Shown: positions 8,036 through 16,850 of the stretch, in pieces
Layout: each line of letters starts with the position of its first letter
Numbering within the stretch: position 1 is the stretch's first letter
Source of the DNA: Bacilli bacterium
GTDB lineage: Bacteria > Bacillota_I > Bacilli_A > RF39 > UBA660
DNA: 64,000 bases
Direction of reading: 5' to 3'
Assembly (NCBI GenBank): GCA_017544525.1
Contig: JAFYEA010000025.1
Location: forward strand, 1 to 64,000
The notes under the pieces: generated by a model
The model's input: the letters and a program-made list of their open reading frames with translations, nothing else
Told to the model about the DNA's origin: nothing
Database searches by the model: none
Program-made: the position numbers and the translations under genes

Positions 8036-9943
8036 TTATCTACCAAATGAATATGAATAATCATTCTCTGCTTCTTTAATAGCATATATTGAGTTAGTGT
8101 CCAAACCTACATCAAATGCAACTTGAATCATTTTTCCATTCTTATATTCATATAAATCACATGTATTTTTTGATTTAGAATAATTTTTAAATACATACAT
8201 TACATTATTATTAATTCTTGTTACATCTGTTACATCTGATTGTAATGCCTTCTTTTCACCATTATATGAACTATATTGACAAGAATAATTACTACAATCA
8301 TCAAACATATATATTATTTCATCATTAATGTAATAATAGTCAACTTTACTACCAAGTTCTTTAGTTTGATTATCATTTATAAGTTTTAAAGTATGATTTG
8401 AGCCTTCATTAACTACATATAATACTCCATATTTAGTTTCTTCCATTATATTATATACATCATTATCAAGTAAGCTCATTGCAACTTTATCATTTTCAAT
8501 TTTTACTTGATATAAATCTCTTTTAGAAGTTCCACCATCATATATAACAACATATGCACCTTTATCTAATGAAGCACTATAAACACTTGTGTTTTCTTTT
8601 AATTCAAAATCATATTCTTTACCATTTACTTGATATACTACTTTACTTTCTTTTTCTTTATATTCATCTAATTTCTTTTTAAAATCATCATAAGTATTAA
8701 ATTCACTTGTTTTAAATATCTTTAATTCATTAAATCTCTTAAATACTACTTTTTCTCCATCAGCAGAAGAATCATAATATGATAATATGTTGCTAGCTAT
8801 CTTTTCACTCTTTCCATTTTTATAAACATAAACATCATATAACTTAACACCATCTGCATATTCAAGCATATCCTTATTAGTTACTTTTTTATCTTCTGTT
8901 TCAACAACTTTAACTTTCTTGTCATTCCACCAATCTTTATATTTACATTTTCCATCTAAATATAATGAATAAGTACATAATACTTTTTTAGTTACCTTTT
9001 TAACTGGTGCATTTTCACCTTCATCATCTACTAATAACTTTTCATCTGATTCTTGAATATATACAAATGAAGAAAAATCATCATAATCTACATTTTCTAA
9101 TAAATACATATCATGTATTATTTTTTCACTTTTTGCTGTTGCTAAATCATAAATATATAATGAATTTGTTTTCTCATCATTCTTAATTTCATAAGCTAAT
9201 TTTGTCTTTTCATTATTTAATCTAGCATAAAGGAAATTACTAATTATTTTTTCCTTATTTCCTGTTTTAAGATCATATGTGTAATAATTATATTGACTCT
9301 TTTCTGTCTTTTTATCATCTTCATCAGTTGTTTCAACTTTAATTAATTCATAGAATAATATTTTATTTCCAAGAATAGTATCTATATATATTCTTTCAGA
9401 ACTATCTTTTACACTAGCTATCTTATTTTTAGATTTTGATTTTAAATCATAACTATAAATACTCTCTTCTTGATCTTGGAAAATAATCATTTTATCTTGC
9501 ATTGTAAATTTTATATATGAACCATAACTAACATTTGAAGATATTTTTTCCTTTTGACCATTTTTTGCATTAAATATATAAAGTGATTCATCACTAGTAT
9601 AAGCTATTAATTCATGATTTTTTTCACCATATGCTATATTTAAATATTTGTCATCAAATTCAGTTTCTAAAACAAATTTAGAATCTTTTGCATTTTTCCA
9701 TAATATTAATTGATCATTACTTGCATATACAATTGGATATTCTGCATTACCTGTAAGAATAACTTTACTTATTAAATAATATAATCCAAATCCAACTAAT
9801 AATGCTCCAACAACAATCCCAATTATTAACAATAATTTTTTGTTAAGTTTTTTAGTTTTTCCTTTCTTTTTTTCTTCTTTTTTTGGTTCGTCTAAAGTCT
9901 TAGGTGCTTCATTTACATTTTCTTTTTCGTCATTACTACTCAT
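8036..9943 (-). CDS. Single-pass membrane protein with large extracellular beta-propeller-like domain
   Basis: 635 residues. The cytoplasmic N-terminus is Lys/Glu-rich (about 1-33), one membrane helix follows (about 38-62, LLLIIGIVVGALLVGFGLYY), and the rest is predicted to be outside. The outer part repeats units of 45-60 residues such as YIFNAKNGQKEKISS, YSYDLKSKSKNKIAS, YTYDLKTGNKEKIIS and YIYDLATAKSEKII, each ending in a K-I-hydrophobic step. This is the look of a TolB/DUF5050-like propeller blade. Start ATG after GGAGTTGTAAAA. The function is unknown; the fold is inferred from the repeat pattern. Confidence 0.7.
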   Translation of the reverse strand: MSSNDEKENVNEAPKTLDEPKKEEKKKGKTKKLNKKLLLIIGIVVGALLVGFGLYYLISKVILTGNAEYPIVYASNDQLILWKNAKDSKFVLETEFDDKYLNIAYGEKNHELIAYTSDESLYIFNAKNGQKEKISSNVSYGSYIKFTMQDKMIIFQDQEESIYSYDLKSKSKNKIASVKDSSERIYIDTILGNKILFYELIKVETTDEDDKKTEKSQYNYYTYDLKTGNKEKIISNFLYARLNNEKTKLAYEIKNDEKTNSLYIYDLATAKSEKIIHDMYLLENVDYDDFSSFVYIQESDEKLLVDDEGENAPVKKVTKKVLCTYSLYLDGKCKYKDWWNDKKVKVVETEDKKVTNKDMLEYADGVKLYDVYVYKNGKSEKIASNILSYYDSSADGEKVVFKRFNELKIFKTSEFNTYDDFKKKLDEYKEKESKVVYQVNGKEYDFELKENTSVYSASLDKGAYVVIYDGGTSKRDLYQVKIENDKVAMSLLDNDVYNIMEETKYGVLYVVNEGSNHTLKLINDNQTKELGSKVDYYYINDEIIYMFDDCSNYSCQYSSYNGEKKALQSDVTDVTRINNNVMYVFKNYSKSKNTCDLYEYKNGKMIQVAFDVGLDTNSIYAIKEAENDYSYSFGR

Positions 9944-10002
9944 TTTTACAACTCCTTCATTATTTTACAAGTCAATTATATCACATATAAAAATTATATC
10001 AA

Positions 10003-10025
10003 TAAAAAGGCATCTTTTTTGATGC
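10003..10025 (-). terminator. Intrinsic terminator of the 10025 gene
   Basis: GCATC/GATGC (10010-10014/10021-10025) with a six-T loop and a downstream T run on the minus strand. Confidence 0.65.
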
Positions 10026-10765
10026 TATTTTTTTGATTTCACTGTTTTCTTTTTAGTAGTTGTTTTTGAAGTACTTTTTCTTTTAGTAGTAGTCCTTGTA
10101 GCTTTCTTTTTAACAATTTTACTACTCTTAACTTCTCTTACTTTAGGTACTACTTTTACTTCTTCCTCTTCTTCGTAAGTTAAAAACTCTAATATTTTAT
10201 TTTCTATTTTTATATTTTTAACTAATATTGCCATCAAAGGTTCTAATAAACTTAACAATCCAAATACTACAAAATAATAACCTAGTATTAAACTTCCAAC
10301 TTCTACTTTAGTATATAATGATGAAACAACAAATACTCCTAAAAATAACAATAGAATAGCTATAGATGCTTTAGTAAAAAAATTAATATCTTTTTCTAAC
10401 AATAATCTTTTACAATTAAATGCTTTATTAATAACGTTAGCAATTGAATATATTAAAACTGCATCTGCTAAAATAAAACCAGTATCTGGAAATGACATAT
10501 ATATTAGCACAAAAGATCCAACACATACATTAATAAATCCAAATATTAATAATTCATAATCTCCTTTTCTTCTATTCAAGAAATATGCAAGTAATGAGAA
10601 AAAACCAAACATATAGAATAATGGGGATGCATATTTTATAGGATTAATTAATTCTATTTCTGAAAAATGTAATAATACAAATCCCACTGTAATAAATATA
10701 CAATATAACATAATATCTATTGCTAATATTGTTCTATCAAATTCTTTTACAACCTCTTTTTTCAC
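10025..10765 (-). CDS. Multi-pass membrane protein (DUF308/HdeD-like) with basic tail
   Basis: 246 residues. About six membrane helices in three hairpins (starting near 12, 40, 70, 95, 130 and 158) resemble the HdeD/DUF308 arrangement. Residues 205-246 form a Lys/Arg/Thr/Ser-rich cytoplasmic tail (KKKATRTTTKRKSTSKTTTK) that could contact nucleic acid or phospholipid. Start is a GTG at 10765 with GGAGG ten bases upstream. It follows the AI-2E transporter by 14 bases and is probably its operon partner. The function is unknown. Confidence 0.65.
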   Translation of the reverse strand: MKKEVVKEFDRTILAIDIMLYCIFITVGFVLLHFSEIELINPIKYASPLFYMFGFFSLLAYFLNRRKGDYELLIFGFINVCVGSFVLIYMSFPDTGFILADAVLIYSIANVINKAFNCKRLLLEKDINFFTKASIAILLLFLGVFVVSSLYTKVEVGSLILGYYFVVFGLLSLLEPLMAILVKNIKIENKILEFLTYEEEEEVKVVPKVREVKSSKIVKKKATRTTTKRKSTSKTTTKKKTVKSKK

Positions 10766-10779
10766 TTCTTATCCTCCAA

Positions 10780-11928
10780 TCACTTCTCATTATCAATAAA
10801 CCCAAAGAAATTATATTTTTCATCTAGGAATACATATATTATTTTAAGTACTGCCACTACTGGAGTGGCTATTACCATACCAACTATACCAAATAAATAT
10901 TCAAATATCAATAATGAAATAATAATAGTAATTGGACTTAAATTTAATTTTTTGCTCATAACAATTGGATTCAATATTTCACCATCAATTATTTGAACTA
11001 CCAATATAAATGCCAATGTTAATATTCCAATAATTGGACTTTGAGTAAAGCCAATTGCTCCAGCTACTGCCGCACCCATATAAGGTCCAATATATGGAAT
11101 TAAGTTAGTTATTACACATATAAAAGCTATTAGCACAGGAGCTTTTAATCCAATAATTGAAAATCCAATAACAGATACTACAAACAATAGCAATGATAAC
11201 CATAATGTTCCATTAATAAATCCAGATAATGTATCATTTAATTGAGTAATCAAATATTCAACATCATCTTTTGATTTCTTAGGAAACAATTCAATAAATC
11301 CTTTTGAAACCTTATCAAAATCAAATAATATATAAAAACCTAATATTAAACTTATTATTATTTTACCAATACCACTTGCTAATGCAGATACAATATTAAC
11401 TGCTGTTTCAGGTAAATTAGTTTGAATATTAGTAGAAATAAGATTAATTTTATTGATAAAAGATTCTCTAACTGTATCTAAGTTTTCTAAACTTAAACTG
11501 GATAGTTTAATAAATATATTATCGATCCATCCACTAATATCAGACGCAATCTTAGGAATAGAAGAAACTATATCACTAATTTGTTCTCCTAAAGATGGAA
11601 TTATAAATGTTAATACTAATCCAACAACTAATATCATTGTTAGATATGCAATGGTAACAGCAAATCCTCTTTTCAATCCTTTATTTAACAATTTTTTAGT
11701 CATAGGATTTAATAGCCATGCTATAAACCAACCTATAAATAATGGAGAAATAACAGAGAATATTTTTCCAATAAAAGATAAAATTTTCCATTCTCTAAAT
11801 ATTAGTGTAACAACATAAACAAGTAGTATTATAAATAATATATATAATACTTTTCCTATTTTAGTTCCCCAATTTACTAGTTGATTTAATCTTTTCGTAT
11901 TCAACCTTCTATTATTCTCTTCATTCAT
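10780..11928 (-). CDS. yrrI: AI-2E family transporter (YrrI-like permease)
   Basis: 382 residues, full length for the AI-2E/UPF0118 permease family, members of which export or exchange small solutes or sodium. About eight membrane helices; family landmarks are LFIGWFIAWLLNPMTKKL near the N-terminus, SLILGFYILFDFDKV in the middle, and TNLIPYIGPYMGA and QIIDGEILNPIVMSKKLNLSPI near the end. The start is the ATG at 11928, placed seven bases after AGGAG; the open frame extends 18 codons further upstream without a site. The order recD2, small ORF, yrrI is shared with Bacillus, although here a terminator separates the first two from this gene. Confidence 0.87.
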   Translation of the reverse strand: MNEENNRRLNTKRLNQLVNWGTKIGKVLYILFIILLVYVVTLIFREWKILSFIGKIFSVISPLFIGWFIAWLLNPMTKKLLNKGLKRGFAVTIAYLTMILVVGLVLTFIIPSLGEQISDIVSSIPKIASDISGWIDNIFIKLSSLSLENLDTVRESFINKINLISTNIQTNLPETAVNIVSALASGIGKIIISLILGFYILFDFDKVSKGFIELFPKKSKDDVEYLITQLNDTLSGFINGTLWLSLLLFVVSVIGFSIIGLKAPVLIAFICVITNLIPYIGPYMGAAVAGAIGFTQSPIIGILTLAFILVVQIIDGEILNPIVMSKKLNLSPITIIISLLIFEYLFGIVGMVIATPVVAVLKIIYVFLDEKYNFFGFIDNEK

Positions 11929-11965
11929 ATCATATTCTCCTATTCTAATAATATCACATTTTTTT

Positions 11966-11996
11966 GAAAAAAAATAGTTCAAAAAAGAACTATTTT
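11966..11996 (-). terminator. Intrinsic terminator after recD2 and its small downstream gene
   Basis: Ten-base stem AAAATAGTTC/GAACTATTTT (11971-11980/11987-11996), then a T run on the minus strand. Confidence 0.85.
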
Positions 11997-12117
11997 AATC
12001 TTCCATCTTTCTAGATGCATTTCTCATTAATTTACTAATATCTTTTGAATACTTCTTATATAAAAGCCCCATACCTAATCCCCCGGCAAAAAACATCATT
12101 CTTTCTAAAGTTCTAAT
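11995..12117 (-). CDS. Small YrzQ/DUF3918-like protein, probable ATT start
   Basis: 40-residue open frame: a short hydrophobic glycine-rich segment (MMFFAGGLGMGLLYKKYS) and a basic end (LMRNASRKMED). GAGGAGGAG lies at 12123-12131. No ATG, GTG or TTG is at a usable distance: the best-spaced codon is ATT at 12117 (seven bases) or the ATT before it. The first ATG (12099) is 25 bases away. Size, Gly-rich helix and position between recD2 and yrrI match the small DUF3918 (YrzQ) proteins of Bacillus. The homology is a judgement from position and composition. It is too short for most gene finders. Confidence 0.55.
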   Translation of the reverse strand: MRTLERMMFFAGGLGMGLLYKKYSKDISKLMRNASRKMED

Positions 12118-12160
12118 AATATCTCCTCCTCAATATTATTATGACTTTAAAACACTGCTT

Positions 12161-14317
12161 TTATACACGCTTTAAATATGTGTTCCTATTATCAGCATAT
12201 AAAGTTTGAACAGATGAATTAAACGATTCGAGACTGCCTATTATTATTAATGATTGCTTTGCTCTTGTAACGGCTGTATATATTAATTTGTTATAAAACA
12301 TTCTTTTAAAACTTTTAGCAAGAACCACCACTACATTATCATATTCACTACCCTGTGATTTATGAACACTAATCGCATAAGCCAAAGTAAATCTATCAAA
12401 TTCTCCACTCTTATATTTAACCTTATGTCCCATATAACTAATAGTTATTTCCATCTTTTTTTCAACAAAATCAATATCCTTAATATAACCAATGTCACCA
12501 TTAAATACATTGTTTTCAACATCATTAACAAGTTGAATAACTTTATCACCTATTCTATAGTACTTGTCACCAACTTGATATTTTTCTTCTTCACCATTAA
12601 ATATTTCAGCCATTAATTCATTTAAATTATCTATTCCATTTAATCCTTTATACATAGGTGCTAATACTTGAAAATTTTCAATACTAATATTTTTATTTTT
12701 TATTTTTTTACAAATATCTTTTAGATATGAAAGTATATTATCATCATTGCTCTCAATGAATTTAAAATCAGCATATTCATTACTAATAGTATCAAACACT
12801 TTTTTATTTTTAATATCATTAGCTAAATATGTAATATAACTTCCGTCTTTAACCCTATATATTATATTAAGACATTTACTCTTAATATTATTCATATGTA
12901 ACAAATCATTTAATACATCCCCAGGTCCAATAGAAGGTAATTGATTAGCATCTCCTATCAGCAATAACTTAACATTAATTCTAAGTCCCTTTAATAAACT
13001 AGAAAATAAGAATATATCAACCATACTTGCCTCATCAACAATAATTACTTTCTCACTTGCTTTATTATATTCATCAACACCAAATGTTTCAGTTTCCTTA
13101 TTCCATTTTAAAAATTTATGAATTGTATAAGCAGGTGCTCCCACACTCTCACTCATTCTTTTAGCACTTCTACCAGTCGGAGCAAGTAATGCTATATCGT
13201 TTTTATTAATATTGCTAATACTTTCTAATAATTCAACAATTGCTTTAATAATAGTTGTTTTTCCAGTGCCAGGTCCACCAGTAATAATATAAAAATTATT
13301 TTTAATACTTTCTTCAATCGCATTTCTTTGTTCTTTATTAAATTCAATATTATTTCTTTTTTCATAAAGTTTAATATATTCATCTATTTTTTTAGAATTA
13401 ACAGCATCCTTAATATTACTAATTCTATTAATATCAGATAAAATATATTTCTCAGCCTCATAAAATTCATATAAAGTAATGTTATCTTCAACTTCTACCA
13501 GTTCATTTTCACTTAATAATTCATTTATATATGCTACATACATATTAGAACTAAAACTCTTTTTAAAACATCTTTTCATTCTAATAAATAATTCTTCCTT
13601 ATGTATTAAAGTATCCCCGCTCTCATAACACATAGTTTTTATATTATGCTTAATTAATGCTTTAATTCTAACACTACTCATCTCATCATGATCTTTTAAA
13701 AATATTAAATCAAGCTTATCAAAAGACACATAATCAACTAATTCATATATATTTTCCTCTATTATATTGATTAAGTCCAAACCATACATTGTAGATAAAT
13801 CTATTGCTTCTTTAACACTAAAACCATATCCATTTAATTTAATAATTAGATCTTGATTCACATCATTTTCAATCATCTTATCATGAATCATTCTTGCTTT
13901 TTTCATATTCATTCCGCTTATTAAAGCAAGTTCTTCATAATTATCTTTAATAACATCAACTGTATCACTACCAAATCTTTCAACTATCTTTTTAGCAGTT
14001 TTAGTTCCAATACCTTTAAACATCCCGCTACTTAAATACATTATTAAACTATCGGTGTCACTAGGAACACTAATCTCATATGAATCAACACTATATTGTA
14101 GTCCATACTTAGGATGTATTATTAATTTTCCATATAATATATAATCAACATCTTCATTTATTTCTGCAAAATTTCCAGTAAAACCAATTACTTTATTTAC
14201 ATACTCTAAAGCATCTTCATCATTAGTTTCTTTTATCTTAAAAAGGCCAACTTTATATGGCCCACTATTACTCTCAAAAATTATTTTTCTAATACTTCCT
14301 AAAATATAATTCTTCAT
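12161..14317 (-). CDS. recD2: RecD2-type 5'-3' DNA helicase
   Basis: ATP-dependent helicase of superfamily 1B, acting in repair and fork maintenance without RecBC. 718 residues. The N-terminal OB-like region and tandem helix-hairpin-helix motifs (GMFKGIGTKTAKKIVERFG, LISGMNMKKARMI) are typical of RecD2 and absent from RecBCD RecD. Helicase motifs follow: GGPGTGKTT near 345, VIIVDEASMVD, LIGDANQLPSIGPG, SVHKSQGSEYD and YTAVTRAK. The start ATG at 14317 has no strong Shine-Dalgarno; no better one is seen. It is transcribed with the small ORF downstream. Confidence 0.95.
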   Translation of the reverse strand: MKNYILGSIRKIIFESNSGPYKVGLFKIKETNDEDALEYVNKVIGFTGNFAEINEDVDYILYGKLIIHPKYGLQYSVDSYEISVPSDTDSLIMYLSSGMFKGIGTKTAKKIVERFGSDTVDVIKDNYEELALISGMNMKKARMIHDKMIENDVNQDLIIKLNGYGFSVKEAIDLSTMYGLDLINIIEENIYELVDYVSFDKLDLIFLKDHDEMSSVRIKALIKHNIKTMCYESGDTLIHKEELFIRMKRCFKKSFSSNMYVAYINELLSENELVEVEDNITLYEFYEAEKYILSDINRISNIKDAVNSKKIDEYIKLYEKRNNIEFNKEQRNAIEESIKNNFYIITGGPGTGKTTIIKAIVELLESISNINKNDIALLAPTGRSAKRMSESVGAPAYTIHKFLKWNKETETFGVDEYNKASEKVIIVDEASMVDIFLFSSLLKGLRINVKLLLIGDANQLPSIGPGDVLNDLLHMNNIKSKCLNIIYRVKDGSYITYLANDIKNKKVFDTISNEYADFKFIESNDDNILSYLKDICKKIKNKNISIENFQVLAPMYKGLNGIDNLNELMAEIFNGEEEKYQVGDKYYRIGDKVIQLVNDVENNVFNGDIGYIKDIDFVEKKMEITISYMGHKVKYKSGEFDRFTLAYAISVHKSQGSEYDNVVVVLAKSFKRMFYNKLIYTAVTRAKQSLIIIGSLESFNSSVQTLYADNRNTYLKRV

Positions 14318-14337
14318 ACATAATATATTAACACAAC

Positions 14338-14362
14338 AAAAAAGAAATTAACAATAATTTCT
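14338..14362 (-). terminator. Intrinsic terminator of the 14348 gene
   Basis: AGAAATTA/TAATTTCT (14343-14350/14355-14362), T run on the minus strand; the stop codon lies within the stem. Confidence 0.75.
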
Positions 14363-15085
14363 TCTTAACATCATTTGTTCTTCATAATTATAAAATAATT
14401 TAATACTTCCTAAAATATCATAACTACTTAAATACTTTGTAGATGCTCCGTTACCATATTTAATAATTTTATATTTACTTAATTCTCTTTCAAACAAACT
14501 ATTTACTTTATAATATTCATCTACATTCATATAAATACATTTAACTTCTTTACTGTTGATATAAATATGTAATACCTCATTTTCATACTTAATATCATAA
14601 TTCAAATATGACAATCCTTTAGTATCCGTCCATTTACTTTTTTCCATAAATGTCTCAATTATATTGTTTAATAAACTTTTTATTCTCTCTTCGCTTACAA
14701 TAACGTGTCTACAACTTTGAAGTATTCCATAATAATTGTTTAGTACTTCTTTATATCGCTTTACGTCAACTAACAATTTATTTACATCTGCATCTTCATC
14801 GTATTTAACATTTACTCCAAGTCTAACTAATAAATCTCTAATAGCATTATCAATATTAATTGTTTCCCTATCATTTCTTTCTTTAACTTTTAAAGGATAT
14901 ATTTTAATTGGTTTGGTAAGAATAACTAATACCTTACCATCTATATCATTATCAATATAGTATTTAGCATATAACTTACCATTACTTTCTTCCCAGTTGT
15001 CATTCAAAAGAATTGCATTAATAATATCTAATCCATAACTATAAGTTTCTGCTTCTAAATTTTTTTGCAATTCAGCATTAAACAT
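14348..15085 (-). CDS. Uncharacterised cytoplasmic protein
   Basis: 245 residues, start ATG after AGGGGGTTGTT. No signal peptide, membrane helix or known motif was recognised. It is an alpha/beta protein rich in Tyr, Asn and Lys: an N-terminal portion with GKVLVILTKPIKIYPLKVKER and a C-terminal part with YLNYDIKYENEVLHIYINSKEVKCIYMNVDEYY split by a helix. It is enclosed by its own terminator, and a TATAAT box lies 30-odd bases before the start. Neighbouring recD2 and tag are repair genes, but nothing else supports a repair role. Confidence 0.5.
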   Translation of the reverse strand: MFNAELQKNLEAETYSYGLDIINAILLNDNWEESNGKLYAKYYIDNDIDGKVLVILTKPIKIYPLKVKERNDRETINIDNAIRDLLVRLGVNVKYDEDADVNKLLVDVKRYKEVLNNYYGILQSCRHVIVSEERIKSLLNNIIETFMEKSKWTDTKGLSYLNYDIKYENEVLHIYINSKEVKCIYMNVDEYYKVNSLFERELSKYKIIKYGNGASTKYLSSYDILGSIKLFYNYEEQMMLRRNYC

Positions 15086-15120
15086 AACAACCCCCTGAAT
15101 GGCGTATATTATATCATATT

Positions 15121-15654
15121 TTATTTAAAATCGCAATCTTTATCATGAGAATTAATAATCCCTATTGCTTGCAAATAAGAGAATATAGTTACACTCCCAA
15201 CAAACTTCATTCCTCTATTAACTAAATCTTTACTAATTCTATCACTCAATTCACTTGTAACCCTATTATCATTATATGTAATTGCTTTATTATTACTAAA
15301 ACCCCAAATATAATTAGAAAAACTCCCATATTCATTAACAATATTTTTATATATTATACTATTCAAAATACTATATCTAATTTTATATCTATTTCTAATT
15401 ATTTTTTTGTTGTTTAATAACTCATTAATCTTATTTTCATCATAATTAATTACTTTATTAAGATTAAAGTTATCATAAGCTTCTCTAAAGAATTCTCTTT
15501 TATTTAATATACATTCCCAAGATAAACCAGCTTGAAATGTTTCTAAAATAAACAATTCATATAACATATGTTCATCATGACATGGTTTACCCCACTCCTC
15601 ATCATGATATTTAACATATAAAGGATTCTTTATATTAACCCATTTACATCTCAT
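15121..15654 (-). CDS. tag: DNA-3-methyladenine glycosylase I
   Basis: Base-excision enzyme that removes 3-methyladenine from DNA. 177 residues, normal length. The family signature CKWVNIKNPLYVKYHDEEWG opens the protein; LFILETFQAGLSWECILNKRE is the second conserved block. The structural zinc ligands are present: Cys3, His17, His170 and Cys174 (HDKDC at the C-terminus), in the same spacing as E. coli Tag. No good Shine-Dalgarno beyond a weak GGTGG. Single gene followed by the 14348 gene. Confidence 0.95.
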   Translation of the reverse strand: MRCKWVNIKNPLYVKYHDEEWGKPCHDEHMLYELFILETFQAGLSWECILNKREFFREAYDNFNLNKVINYDENKINELLNNKKIIRNRYKIRYSILNSIIYKNIVNEYGSFSNYIWGFSNNKAITYNDNRVTSELSDRISKDLVNRGMKFVGSVTIFSYLQAIGIINSHDKDCDFK

Positions 15655-15687
15655 ATAACCACCAATGATATTATATGTTAATTGTCA

Positions 15688-15816
15688 TTAATTATCAATT
15701 TCAATATTAACATATTCTTCACTGCTTTCTTCTTCAATAGGTATTAAATAAAACAGATGATTAAAAACAGTTAATTTAATCAATATAAAAAAAATAATAT
15801 ATTTAAATCTTTTCAT
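15688..15816 (-). CDS. Possible 42-residue membrane peptide
   Basis: Open frame with ATG at 15816. It would encode a basic N-terminus, one hydrophobic helix (YIIFFILIKLTVFNHLFYLI) and an acidic tail (EEESSEEYVNIEIDN). The polarity (positive, hydrophobic, negative) is what a small single-pass membrane peptide should have. The ribosome binding site is weak (GGAAAT), and AT-rich DNA throws up such frames by chance. It lies between tRNA-Arg and tag. Confidence 0.3.
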   Translation of the reverse strand: MKRFKYIIFFILIKLTVFNHLFYLIPIEEESSEEYVNIEIDN

Positions 15817-15851
15817 AAATATATTATTTCCATTAATAAATAATGTATTCA

Positions 15852-15877
15852 AATAAAAAAGATATTCGCATATCTTT
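15852..15877 (-). terminator. Intrinsic terminator of tRNA-Arg
   Basis: AAAGATAT/ATATCTTT (15858-15865/15870-15877), T run on the minus strand, nine bases after the encoded CCA. Confidence 0.85.
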
Positions 15878-15885
15878 CATAAAAA

Positions 15886-15962
15886 TGGCGTCCCCGATTG
15901 GAATCGAACCAACGACCTATCGCTTAGGAGGCGATTGCTCTATCCTACTGAGCTACGAGGAC
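15886..15962 (-). tRNA. tRNA-Arg (anticodon CCU)
   Basis: 77 bases with encoded CCA. The cloverleaf can be drawn: acceptor GTCCTCG/CGGGGAC, D stem GCTC/GAGC, anticodon loop CTCCTAA giving CCU (reads AGG), T arm with TTCGATT. It lies 11 bases after the HD-protein gene, so it may be read through from that transcript, and it ends in a terminator. Confidence 0.95.
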
Positions 15963-15973
15963 AACAAAGAAAA

Positions 15974-16459
15974 TTAATTAATCATTCTTCCTATAAATAT
16001 AGCAAACATATATGCAGATACATTAACTTGATATCTAAAGAATTCATATAAACTAACAAGTTTATCTACTATGCACACTACCTTTGATTCCATGTATTTA
16101 GGTTTACCCTTAATAACTGGATACATGTGTGTTAGTATAACATCTTTTTCAATATCATTCAATTCAAAATATTTAGTTGAATTTTCTAATGCTATCTTAG
16201 GGTGTTCACTTAAAAACTTTTTATACTTTCCATCTCTAGTCAAATCATCTGTAGTGAAAAAATCATGTAACAAAGCACCCCTTGTACATGAAACAAAATC
16301 TAATTTTAATTTCTTTGATAAACTAAAACTTAGTTTAGCAACTCTATTAATATGGTCTAATCTATTGTTTCCATGATGAACCATACTCTTTAATTCTCTA
16401 TATTTATTGACACAATAAAATTCACTATATATGTCATAATATATTTTTTTGTTTTTCAT
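15974..16459 (-). CDS. HD-domain phosphohydrolase-like protein
   Basis: 161 residues. HD-superfamily pattern: a His in RLDHINRVAKLSFSLS, the His-Asp pair in GALLHDFF (about 65-66), a further His in VILTHMYP and an Asp in VVCIVDKLVS, enough for a metal-dependent phosphohydrolase. The start at 16459 was chosen because it follows the stop of the upstream gene by 19 bases; the open frame extends to 16534 but would then overlap that gene by 56 bases. The substrate is unknown. It sits downstream of the 16479 gene and rseP, and the tRNA-Arg gene follows. Confidence 0.7.
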   Translation of the reverse strand: MKNKKIYYDIYSEFYCVNKYRELKSMVHHGNNRLDHINRVAKLSFSLSKKLKLDFVSCTRGALLHDFFTTDDLTRDGKYKKFLSEHPKIALENSTKYFELNDIEKDVILTHMYPVIKGKPKYMESKVVCIVDKLVSLYEFFRYQVNVSAYMFAIFIGRMIN

Positions 16460-16478
16460 AATAATCACGCAATCAATT

Positions 16479-16850
16479 TTATATCCATCTAGGTATATAT
16501 AAATTTCTTGTAAATCCTTCCATATATTTGTCATATTCTTTTATCATTTCACCTGCGATAAACCCTATGACATTAGTTTCTTTCTTAGATACTTTTAAAG
16601 TAGTAAGAAAATTATTCATTATTGTCTTAAATTCTCTATCATCAAAATATCTTACAACAGTTTTATTTAAATCTGTTGCTTTTTTTAATTCTTCTTTCTT
16701 TCTTGCATTAATAGAAAAAATGAATGATTGATATATTTGAATAACTTTATCGCTTAATAAATCTAATTCACCAAATTCTTCATTTATAATTCTATAATAG
16801 TCTTTGCAATATTTTAAAACAATTTTATTTTCTAAAAATCTATTTTCCAT
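16479..16850 (-). CDS. Uncharacterised helical protein next to rseP
   Basis: 123 residues, all-alpha in appearance (ENKIVLKYCKDYYRIINEEF ... FIAGEMIKEYDKYMEGF). No recognised domain. The ATG directly abuts the rseP stop codon at 16851, with the AGGG-type site inside the end of rseP, so it is translationally coupled to the intramembrane protease. It could be a lineage-specific partner, but nothing in the sequence proves that. Confidence 0.55.
   Translation of the reverse strand: MENRFLENKIVLKYCKDYYRIINEEFGELDLLSDKVIQIYQSFIFSINARKKEELKKATDLNKTVVRYFDDREFKTIMNNFLTTLKVSKKETNVIGFIAGEMIKEYDKYMEGFTRNLYIPRWI

Noticed and set aside
15819..15851. Further tRNA or small RNA upstream of tag
   Set aside because: The stretch is AT-rich, with no cloverleaf or conserved block; only the tRNA-Arg and its terminator are supported.
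16459..16534. Longer N-terminus of the HD protein starting at 16534
   Set aside because: It would overlap the preceding gene by 56 bases and has no better ribosome binding site than the internal ATG.
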